The notes: generated from the letters alone by a model not told the origin. Positions 49,600 to 61,937 are shown, numbered from the stretch's first letter. The stretch is DNA of 64,000 bases from Tricholomella constricta (GCA_013368375.1 JAACJP010000022.1:248001-312000); one strand, 5' to 3'. A program made the numbers and translations.

Positions 49600-51692
49600 A
49601 TGAGTCTATCATCGCTCCTCATCTCAAAGGGCGGCAAGAAAGCCATAGACACTAAACTAGATGCCCTGTTTACCGCAAAGGTCAATTTATGTCTTCCAAA
49701 CGAAAAAGGAAATCGGTCTAAATTTTTTGATTTGTTTAGCCTACTGCACCAGCACTGTTCAAGCAGGTAGCCACACCCATCGCTACACCAGGATCATCCA
49801 AAGGCGCTGCCAAGAAACGAAAGGCTGTGCCAGAAGACTTAAAAGAACCCTCGAAGCGCTCAAAGCCCAGCCCAAGCAAACAGGAACAGAAATTCACGCC
49901 CAAGAGCTCAAGCCCCCAAAAGCCTGGCAAGGACTCTGGGAAAAAGTCCAGCGGGAAAGGCAAGGGAAAGGAGGTTGAGCCTGATTCGGAAGACTCGGAC
50001 TTGGAGAATGCATACCACGATGCCCGTACCCATGCAGGCGAAGAGCAGGTCGAGAGTGGTTCCGATGAGGAGGAGGCTGATAAATCCATCGTGCACGAGT
50101 CGATGAAAAAGAAGGGGAAAAAGGCGAGCCGGTCAGGACCCAAAGTCAAATTTGTCCCGGCAGACGAGACGCCCCAAAGGAGAGACCAACGAACAATCTT
50201 CGTGGGCAATCTCTCCGTCGATGTCGTTCAAAAGAGAGCAAGTCCCTGATATTTTTAATATACAATCAATTCTTAACCTATCTATTCTCCAGCCCCTTCT
50301 GAAACAGTTACAGCGACACATTCTCTCCCAGATCCCCACGGCCAGAATAGAGTCCACGCGATTCCGCTCCGTGCCCTTCCAAGCTCCTACCTCCAAACTG
50401 CCAGACGACGATGACGCGCTCGAAGGGGGCAAACCCAACCCAAAAGCCTCCACTACCACCACCGCGACACCAAAAACTCCCCGCCCCCATGACCTCGACC
50501 GCACCTCCACCTGGCGCTCTCGAAACGATGACAAGGACGCAGACGAGGTGCAGAACGACGAAAAGAAGTTCCTGAACTCAAATCAAAAGAAGAAAATCGC
50601 GTTCATCAATCGGGAATTCCACTCCACCGCTGACACTGCAAACGCGTACATTGTTTTTGCGCACCCCGTGCCTGCCGTGGACCGCCCCACGAATTTGCCG
50701 CCGCCGCCGGAGGTGTTGGACCCGTATGAGGCTGCCAGGAGCGCGGTGCGGGCCTGTGATGGGAGTGTTTTCATGGACCGCGTGATTCGTGTTGATCTGG
50801 TTGGCAAGCACGGTGCAAAGGTAGAGAAAGATGGAGAGGAGGGCGGCGCGGGCGTGGAGCTGGAGCTGGTGGGCGCGGACCCCAAGTCGAGTGTTTTTGT
50901 GGGCAACTTGGATTTCGCAAGCAAGGAGAAGGACCTGCGTGTGTTTTTCGAGGGCGTGCTCAGTGCCGAACGCGGGCCGCCGCCTGAGGAAGATGAGGAG
51001 GAGCAGGCGCAAGGAGATGAAGGGGCGGTCAAGAAGCCGAACTCGTGGGTAACCCGTGTGCGTATTGTGCGCGACAAGGAGACCCAACTTGGGAAGGGCT
51101 TCGCATACATCCAGTTTGCGGTACGTGTTCTACCCATTTCTTGTCCCATCATAGCCATCTCATTGGCCCGATTCAATTATTGTTATTCTTACAGAGCCGC
51201 GAATGCGTGGACGAAGTCCTCGCGATGGAGCCCACCAAACTCAAGTTCGCGAAACGCAAGCTCCGCGTGCAACGCTGCCGCACCCTTCCCGGCTCCTCCG
51301 CCTCCACGCGTCTAGCCACTGCCTCCAAGGGCGCTGATAGCACAAAGAACAAAAAACCTATCGAATCTGCGCCCGTGGCGATCGTCGTACCCAAGGGCGA
51401 CCCCTCACTTGGCGAGAAGCTCGCGCACCTGCCCAAGGACGCGCGGAAGCAGGCGAAGGCGTTGGATGCGGACCGTGTGGCGAGGAGGCTTGCGAAGAAG
51501 AAGGCACGGATGGCTATGGGCGGGAAAGTAGTGAGTAAGGATAGGGATAGGGAGAGAGTTAGGAAAGGGGGTGCGATGGCGGGTGCAGGCGGCGGGAAGA
51601 AGAAGGCGGCTTCGGGGAGCAACAAGAAGGGTAGGGTGAGGAGCGAGAAAAGCATGGCGAAGAGGAATGGTAAGAAGGCTGGAAGTAAGTAA
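49600..51692 (+). CDS. NOP12: Nucleolar RNA-binding protein Nop12 (pre-rRNA processing)
   Basis: Nucleolar protein with two RRM domains, needed in yeast for 25S rRNA maturation. Four exons, 49600-49680, 49740-50237, 50293-51120 and 51195-51692, give 634 residues. The N-terminus MSLSSLLISKGGKKAID is followed by a Lys/Ser/Glu-rich region. RRM1 begins TIFVGNLSVDVV and, after a long insert, ends in the FMDRVIRVDLV strand. RRM2 begins SVFVGNLDFASKEKDLRVFF and holds GKGFAYIQF (RNP1). The C-terminus is very basic (RVARRLAKKKARMA, KSMAKRNGKK), as expected of a nucleolar protein. The intron at 50238-50292 has a GC donor (AGA then GCAAGT), which restores the conserved KRPLLKQLQRHILS. Divergent from FEN1. 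Confidence 0.92.
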
Positions 51693-51799
51693 ATAGGAAT
51701 GATTTCGTTGAATTCATTTCTTTCTGGAATCCAAACGTTTGGCAGGAGAAAAAAGAAAAGTAACACCTGTAAATTTCATATGAAGGGCGACAAAAGTTT

Positions 51800-51890
51800 T
51801 GGACGTTCAGGGGATTGAACCCTGGACCTTATACAGGCAATCGAATTTGATTCGTGCAAAGCATACGCGCTACCACTGCGCTAAACGCCC
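51800..51890 (-). tRNA. tRNA-Ala (anticodon UGC) with a 19-nt intron
   Basis: On the minus strand the acceptor GGGCGTT pairs with AACGTCC (one G-U). The D-stem GCGC is closed around AGTGGTA, the anticodon stem TATGC pairs with GTATA, and the T-arm is CAGGGTTCAATCCCCTG. The loop reads TTTGCA then T, so TGC is at 34-36. The intron at 51836-51854 follows position 37. A TTTT run downstream (forward AAAA at 51792-51795) can end Pol III transcription. Confidence 0.92.
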
Positions 51891-52174
51891 CTGTGAATGT
51901 TCATTCCTCGCTATTCAATATATTCCGGTGATGTTGAGAATGCCACAATATTGACTGCGCTCACTGCTCCTTATTCCCGCTATAACCTTCCAAGGTCACA
52001 TATATCAAAAACAGTCAAATCTCAGCCGATTATAAGGACCTTGTGTAGGTGCCGAGATGTGCCCTGTTGAAACAGCCAAAATATAATGGTCAAAAGGACA
52101 AGTGAAAAGAGAAGGAGGTCGTACGACAAGAACATTCGTTGAGCACAACCTGGGTTTCGATCCAAAATCCGCGC
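51891..52174. other. Spacer upstream of tRNA-Ala
   Basis: 284 bp. The tRNA 5' flank and the 3' flank of the uncertain frame at 52175. Nothing else seen. Confidence 0.4.
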
Positions 52175-52462
52175 TTAGTAGTGAACGTGGACGCAAATGT
52201 CGTCCTCAGCCTTCAAACCCTCGAGTGGCGCAACGAGATGTGGAAGAGTCAAATTTTTTAAATCAATCTCGACCCCGAAGAAGATGGCATTCACACGCAA
52301 AATACCCCGACCTGCAAAAGTTGTGTTTATTACGCTGATGCCAGTAGAGCCAGTGGCAGGTTTTAACGCTGCCGCAGCAGGTCCGAGAGTACTGAGCCAT
52401 ATTCTCTCGAGTTCGTTGATGGCATTGAAAGTACTCCGGCCAGCGACACTCTCTGAAGCCAT
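52175..52462 (-). CDS. Uncertain small protein, 95 residues
   Basis: One open frame starting at an ATG (MASESVAGRSTFNAINEL) and ending KAEDDICVHVHY. Composition (hydrophobic/acidic alternation, PHLVAPLEGLKAED) looks more protein-like than its antisense frame (52197-52478), but I recognise no family. It sits 57 bp after the stop of the conserved gene at 52519, on the same strand. It could also be part of that gene's 3' untranslated region. Confidence 0.35.
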   Translation of the reverse strand: MASESVAGRSTFNAINELERIWLSTLGPAAAALKPATGSTGISVINTTFAGRGILRVNAIFFGVEIDLKNLTLPHLVAPLEGLKAEDDICVHVHY

Positions 52463-52518
52463 CGTTCAAAACCTCTGATTATGTATGTACGTCAAATTTT
52501 CGCTTGCTAAACTACTGA

Positions 52519-53869
52519 TCAGATCCATTTTCCCTCGAGAGCCTCTGCAGGAAAAGCTGAGGCATCCATAGCAAGCTCCCTGAACACCGTCTCGATGCTC
52601 TCTTGACTCTCTTTTTCTTCTGCTTCCTCCAATGCTGGATGCGTGCAAATTTATGACATGAGCGTTGTCACGGAATCAATATAACTGGACCCACCCATGC
52701 CCCGACCCTCTCCCAAACTCTTCTCCAGGCCTTCTTCACCGCCTTTGGCAGCAATGAGCAGAAGCTGCGCGCCTTTATAGTCAAGCAGCTCTGGAACTTC
52801 ACAGCTCGCAAAACGAAGGCCATACGACTCGCGCCCTTTGGCACCTCCCTTGCCGAAGATGTTGTCCATGATCTCCTTGGGATAATCTGCCCCCTTTCCG
52901 CGCGGCTGCTGTGGCCCCGATGCGGGTGCTAGCGGGTTCTTGACTTGCAAGATGAAAGATGCGGCCTTGCCTATGCCGAGCGAATCTTGGACGTCGCCGA
53001 ACTCCGTAGGGTGGGAGATCTGATATCCGAAATGCGTTGCACGTTGGGAGGGAACCTTGGGATCATTGTTCACGATGGCATAGGCACCTCGAGCAGCAAG
53101 ACGCGCTGGCTCTTCATGCCGCGTACCTGTTCAATATCTGAGAAAAAGCGAGGTGGCGTGAGGTCGAAAAGGTGAAAATACCTCTGGTCTTGGTTTCGTA
53201 CGTTTTTTCACCGAAACCTCGTTCAAGGCTATGCAGGTCGTCTCCGATGGCTGTCACTGTGGCCCAAAAGGTCTCTTTGCGACCTTTCCCTGGTCCACCT
53301 CCCTCAGGGTCAGGAAGGTGTTTCTTGCCTATGACGATGAGACGGAAACGCTTCTTTGGTTGATCAAGAGTTTCCTGGGCAGGGATAGAATCTGCGCCAG
53401 GAGCAAGCGTTTCCATTTCAGCTTTTTTGTCCTCCTCCTCGTCGCGGTCCATTTTGCCAGGTTTCGTTGTGTGCATGCTGAATTGGGGCGGGCGAGGAAC
53501 GAGGAGCATGTGGAGGTTCCGCACTTCGTCCATTGAGTGAGCCTCTTCGAGCTGTACCTTAGGCCGGTAGAAGAAGTAGATGTGGCCTCGCTCGATTGTT
53601 CCTAGAACATAAGTTGAAATCAGTCATCTCCCGATACATTTCAGCCGGCTCCTACCAGTCTGATGCATATATTTTCTTTCCTTTCGTTGTCCTTCGACAT
53701 CCTCCTCCTCGATTTTTGCCTTCTTGGTCGGAGGTTTCACTTCTTCAGTTTCTTTTGTATCCCTCGCATCTCGTTTGTCACCGACTTCTTCCTTCTTGCC
53801 TTCAGGTTGCTCAAGGTGAACCTTCTCCTCTTCGTGTTTTAAGGCTGATTGTCGGCGCGTAGTGGGCAT
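52519..53869 (-). CDS. Conserved protein of unknown function (ERGHIYFFYRPKV family)
   Basis: ATG at 53869 (MPTTRRQSALKHEEEKVHL). The first 70 residues are charged with a probable nuclear signal (KPPTKKAKIEEE). The core begins TIERGHIYFFYRPKVQLEEA and DEVRNLHMLLVPRP. It continues with KRFRLIVIGKKHLPD, ETFWATVTAIGDDLHSL, KTYETKTRGTRHEEPARLAA, THFGYQISHPTEFGDVQDSL, ASFILQVKNPLAP, ADYPKEIMDNIFG and CEVPELLDYKGAQLLLI. From memory, proteins with this order of blocks occur in both fungi and bacteria; I have not checked this. No catalytic motif can be named. Ends SAFPAEALEGKWI. About five exons, roughly 360 residues. Divergent from DcpS, with 285 bp between the starts. Confidence 0.85.
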
Positions 53870-54154
53870 GTTGTGTGTTACTGGTCGAGGTTCTGGTGGC
53901 GCTCTCAAACTGTTCAAGAACGATGACGTCAGAAACACCACAAATCACTTCAATCAACAGAAGCGTAAGCTACTCATGCCGAAGGTACCTTGAATCACTT
54001 AGGCCCTGGACAACTTATTGTATGATTCATCACATCCGATTGTTTCGTCCTGTAGTCGTCGAACGAACGAGTGTAAGGACAGTCGTTAAGCCAGTATCTG
54101 ATAAGATCCCCGATCATTAGAAGTAATCACAGCGAATTTTCTTCATCTCATACG

Positions 54155-55356
54155 ATGTCCCACCCCGCTGCACCCACGAGCCTCGACAAACTGAACAAAT
54201 TCAAATTTAAAAGACTGATCAATGAAGATCCCCTGACACACAGCCTGATTCTTCTAGGGAGTTTCCCTGTTCCTGTAGACGGCTCCACTGAGAGTGAGGA
54301 TGTCATGGCTATCGTCAGGATCGAAAAGACTGCATTAGACCCAGCACAGGCACAGCATTTATTCGCTGACGACGGAATAGTTAAGAGGATCGCGCTAGAG
54401 GAAAGCACTGACATCGTATGTTTGTCATATTTTCTCTACGAGATTCTTTTACATTGATTGGATAGTATACTTGGTTGTTTGGGTGGCTAGGAGAGGATAG
54501 GGAGAGGGACATCAAGATAAATGTAATTTGCCCTGCTACTGACATTCATATACGCAAGGTAAGATGCCTTAGTCCCTCAACTCCAGGCTTCTTTTGATAA
54601 TTGGGTTAGTACACGAAGCAAGAAGTGTTCATGGTGAGGGAGACACCAGAATTATACGAAAGCACCGTGAAGCCATACATCACGGCTTTTCCGGCAGCGA
54701 GAACTCAATGGTATGCGCTTTTTTTATATCTTATAGTGTTCACGTTGGGTGAATCCGCGCCATTCAGGGTTGAAAATATACTGCTGGGCCTATCCGAACA
54801 GAACAAGGTCTTGTATTCTTCACCGGATTTCATGATTCTCCCCGATATGAAGTGGGACCTCAAGACGATATCCTCGTTATATCTCGTTGCGTTGGTTCAA
54901 GATAGAAGTATACGAACTCTCAGGGATCTTAGAAGAAGACATGTCAGTTTATTGAAGGCGATCCGACGGGAAGGTGAAAGAGTTGTTCAAGAGAAATGGG
55001 CGCTGGGGAAGGGATCGTTGAGGATGTACGTTCATTATCAGCCAAGTTATTGTAAGGACATACATATTCATCAAATGATCTGGATGCTGACATTGAGCTC
55101 GAGATCACTTCCACATCCATATAGTGAACGCCAACCAGGCTGGTATGATGGGCATGACAGTCGGTCAAGCGCACCTACTTGACGACATTATTTCTCTTGT
55201 GAGTATCTTGAAACGCCGCAATACCCGGTCTAACGTTCTCTGAAGCTTGAGATTGAACCGGAGAGCGGTCCGGGCATATTCGAGAAAATGACCTTGACAT
55301 ACGGGCTAGGTGACCAGCATGGTTTGTTTAAAGCTATGCATGAGGCTTCCGCGTAG
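54155..55356 (+). CDS. DCS1: Scavenger mRNA-decapping enzyme DcpS (m7GpppX diphosphatase)
   Basis: HIT-family hydrolase that cleaves the cap left after 3'-to-5' mRNA decay, releasing m7GMP. Six exons, 54155-54415, 54466-54558, 54610-54710, 54768-55051, 55104-55198 and 55246-55356, give 314 residues, the usual length. The N-terminal swapped domain contains KLNKFKFKRLINED and LILLGSFPVPVDG. The catalytic histidine triad is HFHIHIVN, preceded by HYQPSYY; the intron splits the second Tyr codon. Other family marks are PDMKWDLKTISSLYLVALVQD and RDLRRRHVSLL. The end is FEKMTLTYGLGDQHGLFKA. Named DCS1 after yeast. Cytosolic, dimeric by family knowledge. Confidence 0.93.
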
Positions 55357-56066
55357 TTATAGCCCCGTAGCTTTTTCAAAGCAAAACGTGGTGTGTACCC
55401 CGTGATTCAAGCAGTATTTGTCGTGAGAGAGGTATTCGACGAGAGAGGCCAAAAAAGGCAGATCCGGTGTTGAGAAATGGCCATTGAATACGTTCTCGAA
55501 GTGCTCGTGCAAGAGTTGTGAAACCCCGTGAACCCGGTACCCTGGCACCTTGAACACCTTTTGACTGCGGCTCCTTTCCATGGAACGCGAGTATCAAAGA
55601 TTATTCGGATCCCAGTGGAGAGAGCAAGTCCGGGCGTGGTTGCACATGAAGAGATCTTCAAGCCCATGGCGAAGAGACCGACAAGATTAAGAAGCAAAGC
55701 TTATTGTTGGTGAGGCAGTCGGCACAACGCAATGGACGACCAGGAGTGCCGTAAAACAAAATCAATCTTTAGCACACTCTTCTGTGTAGGACTCACGTGG
55801 AGGTTCAGGCACAGGTTTTCTACGCCGATTCACACTCGGAGGCTTAGGATTGCCGCCTACTGTCAGTGCCACACACCATGCAAACCCGATCTGCTCGAAA
55901 CATGACGCGAGAAGATCTGTCGAAATCAACGATGGTCGCCTCAAGGCCTCAAGGCTGTCCCCATGTCATGCTGTTCGCCTGGACTGAGTCACTTCTGAGC
56001 CGCCTCTCTAAGCGCCGTGTAAAGAGACGGGCACGATGCTGATACGCCTATAAAGAAAAGAACCGA
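55357..56066. other. Spacer with uncertain minus-strand frames
   Basis: A minus-strand frame at 55357-55581 (ends GVHTTFCFEKATGL) and another at 55762-55944 (contains VGGNPKPPSVNRRRKPVPEPP) look partly protein-like. They could be the last and first exons of a small gene convergent with DcpS, but the middle part has no frame that links them well. A CSRCQGTG string in a third frame is probably chance. Confidence 0.3.
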
Positions 56067-58643
56067 ATGAATCACTGGTTTACTCCTTCCATGGCATACC
56101 ATCTCGCTTGGACGTTAGCTAGCTTACTTTTGACTGCAACTCGGGCAACATCTACTCAGGAACCTCTGCGATCAGGCGCGCCTTCTCACAAGGACTGGGA
56201 AGCTCTAAAGTCTGCGGTCAACGGTCGTCTATTTGAGGGCGTCCCATTCGCCCATCCTTGCTTTACGCAAGGTTTCAACTCCACAGAATGTGTTGCTGTT
56301 CAAACTTCGTACGTCGACGAAGGTAGATATCTCGTACTGTCCGACAACCCGTTCCACGAGCTGAGATTAAGATGAACTCTAGTCGCCCGCTCGAATGTAG
56401 CGGCGGCGTACATTCAGACACAATGGGAGACCTGTCAAACGAGCGATGATCGATGTCTGCTCAGTTACACGGACCCCCGAGATCAGAGTCCCACCATGCC
56501 GCCCAACAAGTGCGGACTCGGGAGCATCCCGGAACGTTTCGTACGTCTCTTCTTGCCTCCATCCTCTGATCGCTCACTCGATGGCTGACGCCTGGGTTTG
56601 GCATCGGCCACTCAGATTGATGTGCGCACTGCCGAAGACGTGGCTGCCGCGTTCCGTTTCTCCAAGCGAACGAAGGTGCCTTTGGTAATAAAAAACACCG
56701 GCGTGAGTGACGACATCATGTTCTGGACCCTTTGATTTCCATCTAATCTCCGAGCTTCATAGCATGACTACAAAGGCCGGAGTAGTGCGCCCCGCTCCTT
56801 GGCTCTCTGGGTATGCTTTCCCTTTGCGATTCGCGTTTCGTAGGTCTGATCGTTGTTCTACAGACACATAATCTAAAAGACGTAAGCCTGGGGTCTCGAG
56901 TTTTTCAATAACATGCGATTATCTGGTCTTACAGATATCGTATAACCCGGACTTCGTACCCGAAGGGTGCTCCAAGGCCAACCCTGGAGTGACAGTTGGG
57001 GTAAGCCTTTCCGTAAATTCACGGAACACTCATAGCTGATATGTAAGATACAGGCTGGCGTCCAGTGGGGTGAGGCATATGCTTTTGCGGAGGCCCATAA
57101 CATCACGATTGTCGGAGGTGAGCTGGGCAATGCGCGATAGTCGGCTCAAGCTTATGCTCTCAAAGGCAGTGATCGATCAGTAGGCGTTGCAGGTGGATGG
57201 CTCCAGGGCGGTGGGCATGGCGCACTTTCAAACACAATGGGTCTTGGAGTAGACAGAGTGGTGAGCTCATTGACAGTCTCGTGATAGTCTAGCCCATTCC
57301 TGATTTCGGCCTCTGATTAGCTGGAATTCAAGGTTGTGACCCCTGACGGTCATTACCGAACCGCGAATGAATGCCAGAACAAAGACCTATTCTTTGCTCT
57401 CCGTGGAGGTACCATGCTTACATTCCTTACTCTCCAGTCTCTTATCTGTTCTTCTCGAAGGTGGTGGAGGAACCTTCGGTGTCGTGCTAGAGAGCACTCT
57501 CTTAGCATCGCCTCAAGTGACCTTACAGACTGTCATCGTCGCGTTCAGCCCCATCACCGCCCGGACGAATGAACTATGGTCGATCCTCGCGGATAACGGA
57601 CTCCAATGGGCAGACGAAGGCTGGGGCGGATTCTCGACTTCCGGAATTGCGATCCTCATCAACCCAGGATCGAACAAGGAAGCCGCCTCAAAATCGATGG
57701 AGCCGCTCGTCGACTTCGGAAGACGCCTCCAGCGCGAAGGTGTCGCGAGTGCGCAGGTGATCCAGACGGAGTTCCCGAGTTGGGGGACGTTCTTCGATAT
57801 GTTCACCAAAGACCATGTTGCAGTGCGTTTCCATCTTTTCTTCCTCTTTAAGTGCTGTCATGAGAACAATTCGACAGGTCGTAGGCTCCAGCCTCGCGCT
57901 TGCCTCCCGTCTGATCAGCAAACGAAACTTCAAAACGCCCGCGAACCGATCCGCACTGGTATCGGGACTCCTTGCTGCCGATGCCGCCACTCCGGGCCTG
58001 ATCATCCTCATCAGCGCGCCGTCGTCCTTCCCATCTACCGGACAGACGAGTGTTACTGATGCGTGGAGGTCGAGCGTCTACCATGTCACTGTTGTTTCGG
58101 CATGGAATTGGAACGCCACTGTCGACGAGAAGCAGGGGCATTATTCGGCGGTGAGCAGGTCCATCGACAATCTGCGAGCGATTACTGCCGATGCAGCGTA
58201 TCTCGTGAGTCCCATGTCAAGGATTCCATCTCACTCATCCTGATGACATACTATCTAAGAATGAAGCGGATGTATATGAACCCAATTATCAAGGTAAAGC
58301 ACTTTGGATATTAATTGTTTCTTGAAAATTCATTAATCTTGCTCTAGTCGCTTTCTGGGGCGAACACTACCCCGAGCTGTTGCGGATCAAGAAGAAATAG
58401 TGAGTTACGGTCTCGACGTACACAGGAGACGATGTTGACGTGTTCGCAGTGATCCTCATCATCTGCTGGATTGTTGGCAATGCGGTCAGTTCCATTCCTC
58501 ATCTCGTTTCAACTGTATCTGATCTTCTCACTTATTCATCAGTTGGGTGGAACCCCAAGTCCCCCCGTTTTGCGTGCTACCTGCCAGAGGAAAATAATGT
58601 TACGGACTGGGATGTATACCATAGGTTTTCAGATCCTGTGTAA
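56067..58643 (+). CDS. Secreted FAD-linked oxidase, berberine-bridge-enzyme type
   Basis: Flavoenzyme of the BBE/VAO superfamily, oxidising a carbohydrate or secondary metabolite. Signal peptide near the start (MAYHLAWTLASLLLTATRA from 56091; ATG at 56067 also possible). The FAD domain shows VPLVIKNTGHDYKGRS, where His is the likely covalent FAD site, then GVTVGAGVQWGEAYAFAEAH, VGGSDRSVGVAGGWLQGGGH, and ALRGGGGGTFGVVLESTL. The C-terminal BBE segment is NEADVYEPNYQ, FWGEHYPELLRIKKKYDP and HHLLDCWQCVGWNPKSPRF. The second covalent Cys of bicovalent members is not evident. About twelve short-intron exons, roughly 580 residues. The final three exons splice cleanly to the stop at 58643. Confidence 0.9.
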
Positions 58644-59521
58644 CCTGTGGCCCTGATCATAATTTTTCTCGTAACTCATCGGTGCACTTGCACTGTAGAC
58701 AATGACTGAGTATCTGTAGTCTGTTGACTTTTCGTCCGTACTTGCACGATTCGAGGGCTTGGAGGATGGCGTTGGGAGTGCAGTGTATGTAATTCCCTCG
58801 TACGCGTTGAATAGGCACACATATAGACTTGTATGATTTGGTAGACCTCCTCGAGTTTTGCGCGATGTTCTCTATGGATGCTGCGAATCACTTTATAAGT
58901 AGATTTCTTTTTTTGTCAAGGAGCCGAGAAGATCTGTTACATTCTACTCGTGGACCCTTGACTCGCAACTCGCGTCGAGAGATCCTTCTCAGGGATCGAT
59001 GGTGTCAAATTTCTTGTGTTCTAGCTAAGTCCCCACTCCGAGACCAAAAAATATGAAACGTTGAAGCGAGGATTTAGCGGCGATGCGTACGTGTTGTGGA
59101 GGATGTCATGTGTAAGAGAGGTGTGGCGCATCGAATGACCGTTCTTGAGCGACGGAGATTCATGAAGTGGCGCCGCGTCATTACACAACGCGATTGGCCA
59201 AAGCTGCCAAACATCGCCAAGCGCAGCCAAGCAACGCGCGGCCAATTCTGGAAATTGCGGCAGTGTAACTCTGAGGCAGTCACTTCGAATAGGCAGAAGA
59301 TAAACAGATGTTCGTTACATACTATGATCCATCCCTTGATTATTGACTGAGATTAACCAGGAGTTCAAGCCCGGGAATCCGTTTTAAGGGACACTGCCAT
59401 AGGGTGTCACACGATCACGATCTGATCACGACCGTCAAAAGCTTTACTGCGCGAAACTGATTCCCCGTATCCTCTTCCTTTCGTTTCAATTCATCATCTC
59501 TAGCGCGGGGCGTTCTTGTGG
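58644..59521. other. Intergenic region, 0.9 kb
   Basis: No gene supported. Short frames on both strands (for example 59096-59350 on +) lack protein features. Contains a repeated GCCAA motif set near 59200-59260 and the promoter of the aspartic protease. Confidence 0.4.
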
Positions 59522-61774
59522 ATGTTCCTCCTCGCTCTTTTGACTTGTCTGTTATGTGCAAGTGCGCCTGGACTAGCGCACAGTTACAGCAAACAAGGAT
59601 TTGATATTCCGATCCAGCGACGCGTCCAAAGCAGGAATTACAGGCGGAGGGATGTCAGTGGGTCCACTGGTCTGGGGGTCGATTCAGATGTGTAAGCAAT
59701 GTCATCTCTTCGTGCTGCAATACCGACGTTTTATGACATGCAACAACTCAGGTTGTACACCGTGCCTGTCGAGCTAGGAAATTCAGTCGCTGCTGTCAAT
59801 ATCGGTGGGTCAGATTCTATCAGCGGGTGAATGATGATATGATGGGGGTACATAGATACTGGATCCAGCGACTTGTGGGTCGTTTCCGATGCCTGTCAGA
59901 CCGATGCTTGCAAGGGGTCTTCCGTTGCGCGTTACCCCTTGTCGACCGCGAAACTTACCGGAACGGACGTCAAACTGCTATATGGTGACTCTACAACTGG
60001 AACATTTGCGTCCGGTGCTGTAGGACTTGAGACTACATCGGTCGCTGGAGTGGCCATAGAGGATCAGCCATTCGGCCTCATTAATGCGACGGACAACCAA
60101 ATTGTGCAGTTTCAAACGGCCGGCATTCTTGGCCTTGGGTTCCCTAGTGGAAGGTGAGAATCAAAGTCAAGACCTTCTGTTCTCAAGCTTATTTAGAACG
60201 AAAATTCAGCAAAATTCAAGAAGCTAGAGTTATAGGAAAAGTGACGTGTTCTTTCGCCACCGGTTTTGATGCCTGCTAAAGATTGTCACATAGTTCGGTC
60301 CTCAAGTCAACACTGATGACTTTATTCGTGCAACGGCCACGGACGGACCTTTACTTAGTAGAATAGCGATGACAGGCGAGCTAGAGCAGCCTATGTTCAG
60401 CGTCAGTACCACATGCGTCAGCCGTGCCTCAAAAAATAATTGACATTTCTCCAGATCACATTACAGAGGAGTACAATCGATATCGGGGGTGAAGGGGTGC
60501 TCACGGTTGGGAAGCTTCCCGACGGCGTAGACAGCTCTTCTTTGACCTGGGTTCCTGTGCGGTTATACGATGTCGAAAATGGAGGGCTCGGGCCGCCTAT
60601 TTTCGCTCCTGACGAGGCAAGTTCTCCTCCACTGCACCCAGGAGAAAATACGTTGATTCCCATACGACCCGGCCTAGAAGTATCCACTGTATGTTGTCCA
60701 TTGGCGTCTTCTCTATATTCGACTCTAAATGAAGTCAACACAATGCAGCCGCTGGGAGATAGATTTGGATGGCGTCTTTCTCGATGGACGACGTGTAGTA
60801 GATTCAACGATACCGCCCGTCGGAGTCAATCCGGGGAGGATCACAGCCTTAATTGATACAGTACGCCGACTGACCACCGCACAAAATCAAACGAACCAAC
60901 TGATCTCAATCGTCGTAAGGGAAACTCGATCCTTCGCGGTCCAGAGGACATGGTAAACGCCATCTTCAAAATCGTATCGCCGAACTTCGACCCGGCGAAT
61001 GTCGATGAGAATCCCCCGGTGCCCTGCTCAGTACCTCACACTCTGGCCTTCCAGATCGGTGGCAAGGTGCGTTCTCCCCTTGGTCTTCTCTTTTATTCAC
61101 CACAATTGCGGGCCAGATGTTTCCCGTTGACCCCCGCGACTTTATCGGTCCACGCGCAGACGGGGACACCACCACCTGTGTCGCAGATACCCTCATCGAT
61201 ACAGACGCGCCACGGAAAGGCTCCCTCTATCGATGGAGCCTCGGTGATCCGTTCCTGAAATCGTACGAAGCCGAATATCCCGTTCCTCTTTCGTCCCATT
61301 AAGACTAATCTACCTGCAAATGACAGGAACCTCGTGGCATTTTACTACGGGAACTTGACACACCCATCTGTCGATCCTCCCCGCATAGGCTTCCTCTCCA
61401 CCGTCCCCTCCAACGCCGACGATCTCCTCAGACAAGCCGTAGAGGACGCCAAGAACAACGGGGGTACCTTCGAACGTCAGTGCTATCTTCATTTTCTTCT
61501 CATTCTCAACTTAGCCCCTCCGGATCCAACCAATTCCACAGAAACGCTCGTTGTAGCGCCGACCGCAAGTGCAGCAGCAGCTGCTGATATCACCGTTTCG
61601 CTTCCGCCCACACCGTCTGGCATGGTCACGCGGACCGTCAACGTCGACGCTCGTCCCCCGACCTCCACATCGTCAGTCAAAGTTGACAGCGAGAATGCCG
61701 CTTTCGCTCTCGCTCCATCCCTCCGTTTCGGGTTTTGGGTCTGCGCCTATATCGCTCTTTTACTTCTAGTCTAA
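59522..61774 (+). CDS. Pepsin-like aspartic protease (A1), probably GPI-anchored
   Basis: Extracellular endopeptidase. Signal peptide MFLLALLTCLLCASAPGLA, then a short propeptide ending in basic residues (NYRRRD). The first active site is DTGSSDLWVVSDACQTDAC, preceded by YTVPVELGN and split by an intron inside the Asp codon. LLYGDSTTGTFASG is the flap region. The second active site is ALIDTGNSILRGP, again split by an intron (after DT). The C-terminus has a Ser/Thr-rich stretch (PPTPSGMVTRTVNVDARPPT) and ends in a hydrophobic tail, FGFWVCAYIALLLLV. This is the pattern of GPI-anchored yapsin-like and related basidiomycete proteases. About 11 exons, 500 residues. The GPI site itself (near SEN or SSV) is inferred. 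Confidence 0.9.
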
Positions 61775-61937
61775 TGTATTTATTTGCCAACCGAGAAAGT
61801 GTTACATCAGGCGAGCCGACGGTCGAGTCTTAACTAACCCTCAGAGTCAAAACATCAAGGCCGTCAATTCATGTCCGATACATATGAGATATGTACTTTT
61901 ATCGATCCCTAGAAGGCAACAGCAGGATGCTGGCTTC

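Noticed and set aside
55528..55590. CSRCQGTG string resembling a DnaJ zinc-finger repeat
   Set aside because: Single occurrence; no J-domain or further CxxCxGxG repeats nearby.
57360..57480. Apparent frame break in the BBE oxidase after FFALRGG
   Set aside because: A GT-AG intron (donor GGTACCATG, acceptor TCGAAG) restores ALRGGGGGTFGVV.
59355..59392. GAGTTCAAGCCCGGG, tRNA T-arm-like
   Set aside because: The stem does not pair and no acceptor, D- or anticodon arm is found around it.
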